A DNA stretch of 62,560 nt from Novosphingobium organovorum. Its GTDB lineage: Bacteria > Pseudomonadota > Alphaproteobacteria > Sphingomonadales > Sphingomonadaceae. The position numbers were made by a program, and so were the translations under genes. The stretch lies in the NCBI RefSeq assembly GCF_022832435.1, contig NZ_JALHLF010000011.1:1-62560 (forward strand), written 5' to 3'. Positions 56,466-62,560 of the stretch are shown here, in pieces; position 1 is the first letter of the stretch, and the number at the start of each line of letters is the position of its first letter. The notes under the pieces are model-generated. The model searched no databases. It was not told the origin of the DNA and saw nothing but the letters and a program-made list of their open reading frames with translations.

Positions 56466-59096
56466 ATGACCCAGACTACCACCCCGGCCGCGACCGGCTC
56501 GCGCTTCGTCAACATCGGCGAGCGCACCAACGTCACCGGCTCCGCCAAGTTCAAGAAGCTCATCATGGCCGGCGACTACGCCGCCGCGATCGAGGTCGCC
56601 CGCCAGCAGGTCGAGAACGGCGCGCAGGTGATCGACATCAACATGGACGAAGGTCTGCTCGACGCGATCGAGGCGATGACCACCTTCCTCAACCTGATCG
56701 CCGCCGAGCCCGACATCGCGCGCGTGCCGATCATGATCGATTCGTCCAAGTGGGACGTGATCGAGGCGGGCCTCAAGTGCGTCTCGGGCAAGCCCATCGT
56801 CAACTCGATCTCGATGAAGGAAGGCGAGGAACCCTTCCTCGAACACGCGCGGCTGTGCATGGCCTATGGCGCCGCCGTGGTGGTCATGGCTTTCGACGAA
56901 ACCGGCCAGGCCGACACCAAGGCACGCAAGGTGGAAATCTGCAAGCGCGCCTACAAACTGCTGACCGGCATCGGCTTCCCGCCCGAAGACATCATCTTCG
57001 ACCCCAACGTCTTCGCGGTCGCCACCGGCATCGAGGAGCACGACCGCTACGGGCTCGACTTCATCGAGGCGGTGGCCGAGATCAAGGCCGCCTGCCCGCA
57101 CGTCCACTTCTCGGGCGGGCTGTCCAACCTCTCGTTCTCCTTCCGCGGCAACGAGACCGTGCGCCGCGCGATGCACTCGGTGTTCCTCTACTACGCGATC
57201 CCCGCCGGGCTCGACATGGCGATCGTCAACGCCGGCCAGCTCGACGTCTATGACCAGATCGACCCGGTGCTGCGCGAGGCGTGCGAGGACGTCATCCTCA
57301 TGCGCCAGCCAAAGGAAGGCGACCAGAGCGCGACCGAGCGCCTGATCGAACTGGCCGAAAGTTTCAAGGGCCAGGACAAGGCGCAGGAAAAGGCCACGCA
57401 GGAATGGCGCACCTGGGAGCCGGTCAAGCGCATCGAACACGCGCTCGTGCGCGGCATCGACGCCCACATCGTCGAGGATACCGAAGAAGCCCGCCAGGCC
57501 ATCTTCGCGCGCGGCGGCCGCCCGATCGAGGTGATCGAAGGCCCGCTGATGGACGGCATGAACGTGGTCGGCGACCTGTTCGGCTCGGGCAAGATGTTCC
57601 TGCCCCAGGTGGTGAAGTCGGCGCGCGTGATGAAGAAGGCGGTCGCCCACCTCATCCCCTTCATCGAAGCGGAAAAGGACGCCAAGTCCAAGGCCAAGGG
57701 CCGGATCATCATGGCCACGGTCAAGGGCGACGTCCATGACATCGGCAAGAACATCGTGGGCGTCGTGCTCCAGTGCAACGGCTACGAGGTGATCGACCTT
57801 GGGGTCATGGTGCCCTGGTCGAAGATCCTCGAGACCGCGCAGCAGGAAGAGGTCGACATCATCGGCCTGTCCGGCCTCATCACCCCCTCGCTCGACGAGA
57901 TGGTGACCGTGGCCGAGGAAATGCAGCGTGCGGACATGACCATCCCGCTGCTGATCGGCGGCGCGACGACGTCCAAGGTCCACACCGCACTGCGCATCGA
58001 TCCGGCCTACAAGGGCGCGGTGGTCCATGTGCTCGACGCCAGCCGCGCGGTCGGCGTCGCCTCGCAGCTGCTGTCCGACACGCAGGCGGACGGCTTCATC
58101 GAACAGGTCGCCATCGACTACGAGAAAGTGCGCGTCGCGCGTGAGGGCAAAGGCAAGAAGGACGTCCTGCCGATCGAACAGGCGCGCGCCAACGCCTACC
58201 AGCCCGACTTCGCCGACAAGGCCCCCGCACCGGTCCAGCCGGGCCTCCACGTGTTCGACGACTGGGACCTGGCCGACCTTGTCGAGACTTTCGACTGGAC
58301 GCCCTTCTTCCGCGCCTGGGAGCTGGCGGGCACCTACCCCGCCATCCTCGAGGATGACGTGGTCGGCGAAAGCGCGCGCAACCTCTTCGAGGACGCGCAG
58401 AAAATGCTCGACACGATCATCGCGGAAAAGTGGCTGACCGCCAAGGGCGTGTGCGCCTTCTGGGAATGCCACCAGGACGGCGACGACATCCTGCTGGCCG
58501 ACGGCACGCGCATCCCCATGCTGCGCCAGCAGTTCGAAAAGTCGCGCGGGCGCGCCAACTTCTGCCTGTCCGACTTCGTCGACCCGGCGGGCGACTGGCT
58601 GGGTGGTTTCGCGGTGGGCATCCACGGCATCGACGAACATATCGCCCGCTTCAAGGCCGCGCACGACGATTATTCGGACATCCTGCTCAAGGCCCTTGCG
58701 GACCGCTTCGCCGAAGCCTTCGCCGAACGTCTCCACCAGCACGTGCGCACCACCTTGTGGGGCTACGCGCCCGACGAGCAGCTCACCAACGAGGCGCTGA
58801 TCCGCGAACAGTACCGCGGCATCCGCCCCGCGCCGGGCTACCCCGCGTGCCCCGACCATTCGTTGAAGCCGATCCTGTTCGATCTCCTGCGCGCGCAGGA
58901 TAACGCCGGGATCACGCTCACCGAAAGCCAGGCCATGCTGCCGACCTCGGCGGTTTCGGGGTTCTACTTCGCGCACCCCGAAAGCCAGTATTTCGGCGTC
59001 GCGCGGATCGGGCGCGACCAGCTGGAGGACTACGCCCGCCGCCGCGGGGTCGACGTCGCGCTGGCCGAGCGCTGGCTGCGGCCCAATCTCGACTGA
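56466..59096 (+). CDS. metH: Methionine synthase, folate/cobalamin/reactivation part (MetH C-terminal modules)
   Basis: 876 residues. Domain order: pterin-binding ([51 protein letters not shown], about 12-260); cobalamin cap ([15 protein letters not shown], to about 400); B12 domain with [14 protein letters not shown] (the DxHxxG axial His, about 424), and [14 protein letters not shown] segments; the SAM-dependent reactivation domain in the last third with [15 protein letters not shown] (about 785) and [18 protein letters not shown]. No homocysteine domain, which is in the protein at 54848. Confidence 0.95.
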   Translation: MTQTTTPAATGSRFVNIGERTNVTGSAKFKKLIMAGDYAAAIEVARQQVENGAQVIDINMDEGLLDAIEAMTTFLNLIAAEPDIARVPIMIDSSKWDVIEAGLKCVSGKPIVNSISMKEGEEPFLEHARLCMAYGAAVVVMAFDETGQADTKARKVEICKRAYKLLTGIGFPPEDIIFDPNVFAVATGIEEHDRYGLDFIEAVAEIKAACPHVHFSGGLSNLSFSFRGNETVRRAMHSVFLYYAIPAGLDMAIVNAGQLDVYDQIDPVLREACEDVILMRQPKEGDQSATERLIELAESFKGQDKAQEKATQEWRTWEPVKRIEHALVRGIDAHIVEDTEEARQAIFARGGRPIEVIEGPLMDGMNVVGDLFGSGKMFLPQVVKSARVMKKAVAHLIPFIEAEKDAKSKAKGRIIMATVKGDVHDIGKNIVGVVLQCNGYEVIDLGVMVPWSKILETAQQEEVDIIGLSGLITPSLDEMVTVAEEMQRADMTIPLLIGGATTSKVHTALRIDPAYKGAVVHVLDASRAVGVASQLLSDTQADGFIEQVAIDYEKVRVAREGKGKKDVLPIEQARANAYQPDFADKAPAPVQPGLHVFDDWDLADLVETFDWTPFFRAWELAGTYPAILEDDVVGESARNLFEDAQKMLDTIIAEKWLTAKGVCAFWECHQDGDDILLADGTRIPMLRQQFEKSRGRANFCLSDFVDPAGDWLGGFAVGIHGIDEHIARFKAAHDDYSDILLKALADRFAEAFAERLHQHVRTTLWGYAPDEQLTNEALIREQYRGIRPAPGYPACPDHSLKPILFDLLRAQDNAGITLTESQAMLPTSAVSGFYFAHPESQYFGVARIGRDQLEDYARRRGVDVALAERWLRPNLD

Positions 59097-59162
59097 ACGA
59101 AAAGGCCGCGGCGGCGTGGGTTGAAAGACACGCGTCCGGCGGCTGCCCCCCCCTTGAAACAT

Positions 59163-59215
59163 CCCCCCTGACGGCACGCCAAAGCGCCGCTCCGTCAGGG
59201 GGGACGGAGCGGCGC
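59163..59215. terminator. Two overlapping, mutually exclusive hairpins downstream of metH
   Basis: Hairpin A: 59163-59174 with 59192-59203 (12 bp perfect). Hairpin B: 59184-59196 with 59203-59215 (13 bp perfect, loop of AGGGGG). They share 59192-59196 and 59203, so both cannot form at once. Neither has a U-run in the plus direction; on the minus strand B is followed by TTTGG and could end the small gene at 59538. Confidence 0.8.
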
Positions 59216-59259
59216 GACGAAGCCCTGGAATTCAGGTCAGGCGCGGTAGCGGCACCGCA

Positions 59260-59538
59260 TCACTGCACTGATGGCACTCCCACGGGCTTCGCGGCGATCC
59301 CGGCCCCAGGACGGCTGGTTGCGGGACGGGATTTGAGGTCGGGAAGAACGGCGAGCATCGCGAAGGCGGCATCGACGCCAAAGTGCACCAGTTCGTTGAT
59401 GACAGGATCGGTCTCGAGACCCAGCTCCTTTGCCATGGTCTTGAGCGTGCGGGCGATTTCCACAAATTCGCGCTCATTCAGCCAGGCCGTGTGGCATTCT
59501 TCGAAACGCACGTTGGCATCGCGCAGCAAAACACCCAT
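59260..59538 (-). CDS. Hypothetical protein
   Basis: 92 residues, soluble, without signal peptide. N-terminal half is helical in pattern with regular leucines (REFVEIARTLKTMAKELGL, TDPVINELVHFGVDAAFAML). A GGAAGAGGAC stretch precedes ATG 59538. No family recognised. The codon use is like that of neighbouring genes, which supports it. Confidence 0.55.
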   Translation of the reverse strand: MGVLLRDANVRFEECHTAWLNEREFVEIARTLKTMAKELGLETDPVINELVHFGVDAAFAMLAVLPDLKSRPATSRPGAGIAAKPVGVPSVQ

Positions 59539-59918
59539 CGTCAGACGTCCTCTTCCATTTCAGACTTCGTTGCCCGAAGCATTCAATCGATTGCATCATT
59601 ATCGGCAAGAGCTGCGAAGAAGCGTTTAAGCGCCTTTAGCGGGTATTTGCGCGTAGAAGATGGAGGGAAAAATTACCATGAACCGGGGCGCTTTTCGATC
59701 GCGATCGAAGGCCGGAACCAGCCTCGGCACCAGCACCAGCGCCAGCGCCAGGCGCTGCGCGCAAGGCGACGATCGAGCGCGCCGTCCAAAGGCATAGCGG
59801 ACGGGCGTGATTGCAGCGCTCTGGCGGCAGGCGACTGGCCTCGGCCAGCGTCACGCGGCAGGATCGCGTCGTCATCGTCCGGCACGCTCCATGGACGCGT
59901 GCGGGAGCGGGAAAAGCC
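59539..59918. other. 380-base gap between two small minus-strand genes
   Basis: Contains the promoter region of the 59538 gene and the 3' flank of the next. A GGAGGG stretch at 59662 precedes a 39-codon frame at 59678 (plus) of low-complexity Ser/Arg/Ala composition, not called. No RNA gene seen. Confidence 0.45.
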
Positions 59919-60074
59919 TCAGAAGAAACGGTCGATCAGGCGTTCGAGCAGGCTGCGATCGCTGTCCATCGGCTGAATCGGACCATAGGCGAGGTAGCGC
60001 TGGCTGGCATCGCGATGCGCACGCGGCAGGATCGATTCATGCGGACGACTGGAATGGCTCACATAGTTCGACAT
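59919..60074 (-). CDS. Small conserved-looking hypothetical protein
   Basis: 51 residues, with a good ribosome-binding site (GGAG about 10 bases upstream of ATG 60074). A basic and His-containing N-terminus (MSNYVSHSSRPHESILPRAH) leads to YLAYGPIQPMDSDRSLLERL ending in IDRFF. The GPIQPM...LLERLF pattern is one I associate with tiny sphingomonad proteins, but this is recall, not a search. Likely cytoplasmic; function unknown. Confidence 0.62.
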   Translation of the reverse strand: MSNYVSHSSRPHESILPRAHRDASQRYLAYGPIQPMDSDRSLLERLIDRFF

Positions 60075-60361
60075 GGCTTTCGTCTCCAAAAGTTCCGATC
60101 ATCGCAAGTTAAACTCGCATGATCGAAAAAAGTGCCCGAATAGTGGAAAAGACAAGGGCCGTGTTTCGATTTGGCAACAGCTTGGCCGCTTCGAGTCGCG
60201 CAAGCCCCCGATCCGGAAATCCGGCACCAGCCCGCGCCCCCGGCGCGAACGCATTCCGGCGCGTTCCGGCCGGGCGCACCGCGCCGGCTGCGTCGAAAGC
60301 GGAGGAAACCCTGCCCCTTGCCGGTTCCGCCGCGCGCGCCGATCTGCCATAAGCCAGCCCC

Positions 60362-62236
60362 GTGACCGACGACGACTGGCCTTACGAAACCACGTTCTAC
60401 GGCGATGACGACGCGCAGGACCTCTACGCGCCCGCCATCGACCAGACCCCTGCCCCTGCGCCCGACCCCGCACAGGTACGCGCAGCCTTGCAGGAAACCT
60501 TCGGGTTTTCGGGCTTTCGCGGGGTGCAGGATCAGGTCGTCGAACGGGTTCTCAACGGCCACTCGACGCTCGCCGTCATGCCCACCGGCGCGGGCAAGTC
60601 GCTTACCTACCAGCTCCCCGCCGTGCTGCTCGAAGGCACTTGCGTCGTCGTCTCGCCGCTCATCGCGCTCATGCACGACCAGCTGCGCTCGGCGCGCGCC
60701 AACGGTATCCGCGCGGCCACGCTGACGAGCGCCGATGCCGACTGGCGCGAAACGCTCGACGCCTTTCGCGCCGGACAGCTCGACCTGCTCTACATCGCGC
60801 CCGAACGCGCCAGCCAGCCCGCTTTCCGCGACCTGCTCGCCAGCAGCCGCATCGCGCTCTTCGCCATCGACGAAGCGCACTGCGTCTCCGAATGGGGGCA
60901 TGACTTCCGCCCCGATTACCGCCTGCTGCGCCCGCTGCTCGACGCCTTCCCGCACGTGCCGCGCCTCGCCCTCACGGCGACGGCGGACCACCACACCCGC
61001 CAGGACATCCTCGCCCAGCTCGGCATTGCCGAGGACGGGCTGATCGTCGCCGGGTTCGACCGGCCCAACATCCGCTACGCCATCCGCCCGCGCGATTCCA
61101 TCGCGCGCCAGTTGAAGGGCGTGATCGACGAGAATCCCGGCCCCGGCATCATCTACGCGCCCACCCGCGCGCGCGTGGAACAGCTTGCCGAAACGCTCGC
61201 CGCGCAGACCGGACGGCGCGTGCTGCCCTACCACGCCGGGCTCGCCCCCGAAGTGCGCGCGCGCAACCAGGCCGCCTTCGTTGCGAGCGAGGACATGGTG
61301 ATGGTCGCCACCGTCGCCTTCGGCATGGGGATCGACAAGCCCGACGTGCGCTTCGTCGCCCACGCCGGTATTCCCAAGTCGATCGAGGGCTACTACCAGG
61401 AAACCGGCCGCGCCGGGCGCGACGGCGATCCCTCAGTCGCGGTGATGTTCTGGGGGGCGGACGATTTTGCCCGCGCGCGCATGCGCCTCGCCGAAGTCGA
61501 CGAGGCCCGCCAGCAGAGCGAGCGCCAGCGCCTCGAAGCGCTCGCCCGCCTCATCGAAACCGCCGATTGCCGCCGCGCCGTGCTGCTGCGCCACTTCGGC
61601 GAAAGTCCTCCGGCGAGGTGCGGCAACTGCGACACCTGCCTCGAGCCGGTCGATGTGATCGACGCGACGACGCTGGCCCGAAAGCTGCTTTCCGCGGTCT
61701 ACCGCACCGGCCAGACCTATGGCCTGGGGCATCTCGAAAAGGTGCTGATGGGCGTGACCGACGAGCGCGTCCTCCAGCGCGGGCACGACCAGCTTTCGGT
61801 CTTCGGCATCCTGCGCGAAGAGGAAAAGCCGATCCTCAAGGCGCTCGCCCGCGCGCTACAGGCGCGGGGCAGCCTGGTGCCCACCGAACACGGCGGGCTG
61901 GCGCTGGGCGGGGATGCGCGCGACATCCTCAAGGGCGAGGCGGCGGTGATGATCGTGCGCCCGCCCAAGAAGGAACGCGCGCGCCGTGGCCGCAGCGCCG
62001 ACCAGACGCCCAACCCCGTCGGCGATCCGCTGTTCGACGCGCTGCGCGAACTGCGCCGCGACCTCGCCAGGGATCAGGGCGTGCCGCCCTACGTCATCTT
62101 CCACGACGCAACGCTGCGCGAAATGGCCTCCGCCCGCCCCGCGACGCTGGCCGAACTGGGCTCGATCACCGGCGTGGGCACACGCAAGCTCGATGCCTAC
62201 GGCGAGGAATTCCTCCACGTCCTGCAGCAGTTCTAG
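60362..62236 (+). CDS. recQ: ATP-dependent DNA helicase RecQ
   Basis: 624 residues. 3'-5' helicase acting in recombination and fork repair. Superfamily 2 motifs: FRGVQDQVVERVLNG, Walker A PTGAGKSLTYQLPA (about 75-88), DEAHCVSEWGHDFRPDY (about 171-187), and RAGRDGDPSVAVMFW. RecQ-Ct zinc site: CRRAVLLRHFGE then CGNCDTC. An HRDC-like domain lies at the end (DPLFDALRELRRDLA..., about 560-620). Start GTG 60362. The stop TAG is contributed by the inverted repeat that begins at 62233. Confidence 0.95.
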   Translation: MTDDDWPYETTFYGDDDAQDLYAPAIDQTPAPAPDPAQVRAALQETFGFSGFRGVQDQVVERVLNGHSTLAVMPTGAGKSLTYQLPAVLLEGTCVVVSPLIALMHDQLRSARANGIRAATLTSADADWRETLDAFRAGQLDLLYIAPERASQPAFRDLLASSRIALFAIDEAHCVSEWGHDFRPDYRLLRPLLDAFPHVPRLALTATADHHTRQDILAQLGIAEDGLIVAGFDRPNIRYAIRPRDSIARQLKGVIDENPGPGIIYAPTRARVEQLAETLAAQTGRRVLPYHAGLAPEVRARNQAAFVASEDMVMVATVAFGMGIDKPDVRFVAHAGIPKSIEGYYQETGRAGRDGDPSVAVMFWGADDFARARMRLAEVDEARQQSERQRLEALARLIETADCRRAVLLRHFGESPPARCGNCDTCLEPVDVIDATTLARKLLSAVYRTGQTYGLGHLEKVLMGVTDERVLQRGHDQLSVFGILREEEKPILKALARALQARGSLVPTEHGGLALGGDARDILKGEAAVMIVRPPKKERARRGRSADQTPNPVGDPLFDALRELRRDLARDQGVPPYVIFHDATLREMASARPATLAELGSITGVGTRKLDAYGEEFLHVLQQF

Positions 62237-62309
62237 TGGTTCGATTCTGACATTTGGTACCCTATCGGATAGGGCGTGCTCAAATGTCAGAATCTCTTCG
62301 AACCACTAG
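62233..62309. repeat. CTAG-bounded inverted repeat overlapping the recQ stop
   Basis: CTAGTGGTTCG (62233-62243) pairs with CGAACCACTAG (62299-62309), and ATTCTGACATTTG (62244-62256) with CAAATGTCAGAAT (62281-62293); an inner CCCTAT/ATAGGG hairpin lies at 62260-62274. The recQ TAG (62234-62236) is part of the left arm, so the element forms the 3' end of the gene. Confidence 0.92.
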
Positions 62310-62322
62310 CATTTATTTGATT

Positions 62323-62401
62323 CTAGTCGATTTTACGATTTTGACATTTGCAGACCCATACCAGCCGCCAGGGGATGCAAATGTCAAAATCAATCCACTA
62401 G
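62323..62401. repeat. Second CTAG-bounded inverted repeat
   Basis: CTAGT (62323-62327) pairs with ACTAG (62397-62401), and GATTTTGACATTTGC (62337-62351) pairs with GCAAATGTCAAAATC (62377-62391), 15 bp perfect. The core TGACATTTG is shared with the repeat at 62244, but the flanks differ. Neighbouring but distinct copies of one family (inference). Confidence 0.88.
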
Positions 62402-62471
62402 GCGGCTTCCCAGCTTATCAAGACAGAATGTTCAGGGACCAATCGCCCTGAAACACCCTTCGCGCCACAGC

Positions 62472-62500
62472 TCGGTACGGCTTCCCGGAAGCCGCACCGA
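62472..62500 (-). terminator. Hairpin after the edge gene
   Basis: CGGTaCGGCTTC and GAAGCCGcACCG form a long near-perfect stem with one mismatch. On the minus strand it follows the stop at 62516 by about 16 bases. No clear U-run. Confidence 0.55.
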
Positions 62501-62515
62501 ATTTGAACCGGGCTC

Positions 62516-62560
62516 TTACAGCGGATTGTCGAGCTTGATGATTTCCTCATCGCTCTCGCG
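62516..62560 (-). CDS. C-terminal end of a gene cut by the window edge
   Basis: The last 14 codons read RESDEEIIKLDNPL then TAA. The acidic end is not enough to identify a family. It reads toward the CTAG repeats and recQ. Confidence 0.5.
   Translation of the reverse strand, partial: RESDEEIIKLDNPL

Noticed and set aside
56397..59177. 926-codon open frame antisense to metH
   Set aside because: Antisense shadow of a canonical MetH, without family features.
59678..59797. 39-codon plus-strand frame with a GGAGGG upstream
   Set aside because: Low-complexity Ser/Ala/Arg product without any conserved pattern; could be chance.

Overview
The window is GC-rich, densely packed bacterial chromosome. 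Gene content and protein style point to an alphaproteobacterium of the Sphingomonadales, most like Novosphingobium or a close relative. The pointers are the DUF2171 proteins, the patatin/DUF3734 plus 3-hydroxybutyrate dehydrogenase pair, a methionine synthase split into two ORFs behind an ArsR-methyltransferase regulator, the short GluRS with an RIDDTD motif, and CTAG-bounded intergenic inverted repeats. This placement rests on family knowledge, not on a search.

Layout. 1-1.2 kb: truncated rpoN and lptB (minus). 1.4-5.4 kb: a small membrane protein, pmbA, tRNA-Gly(GCC), a CnoX-type thioredoxin and a LON-substrate-binding-domain protein. 5.4-10.5 kb: a minus-strand run (queuosine-precursor transporter, argB, a lipoprotein, yggT, folD, an NTF2-like exported protein, marC), the last four translationally overlapped. 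10.6-12.4 kb: a CNT nucleoside transporter and a DUF4870-like protein. 12.5-18.3 kb: nrdB and nrdA, separated by an islet of two DUF2171 genes and a PepSY-TM gene and by a cluster of stem-loops. 19-25 kb: a GlsB-type protein, nadB, a tiny zinc-ribbon protein, an orphan ABC-2 ATPase, a zf-CHCC protein and tldD. 25-31.5 kb: two exported proteins, two paralogous 26-residue microproteins flanking guaA, and gyrB. 31.5-37 kb: secreted hydrolases (GDPD, M1 peptidase, minimal zincin, 5'-nucleotidase). 37-42.5 kb: the lgt-midA-DUF2306 operon (minus) and glnD. 42.6-44.7 kb: patatin plus bdh, with a PhaR-like palindrome upstream. 44.9-50.5 kb: gltX, a sulfotransferase/arylsulfotransferase cluster and a glutathionyl-hydroquinone reductase. 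50.6-52.7 kb: a divergent nadE and a small lipoprotein. 52.8-59.1 kb: a methionine-cycle operon. 59.2-62.6 kb: two small proteins, recQ, two CTAG-bounded inverted repeats, and the 3' tail of a further gene.

Most genes are housekeeping. TldD and PmbA form one heteromeric protease although encoded about 20 kb apart; NadB and NadE serve the start and end of NAD synthesis; the ArsR-MT regulator, MetF and the two MetH halves form a complete methyl-cycle module with a perfect palindromic operator. No phage, transposase gene, CRISPR array or recognisable defence island was seen. The least explained items are the two homologous 26-aa microproteins with near-identical terminators, the arylsulfotransferase-sulfotransferase cluster, the mutually exclusive hairpins after metH, and the CTAG-bounded inverted repeats, one of which supplies the recQ stop codon.
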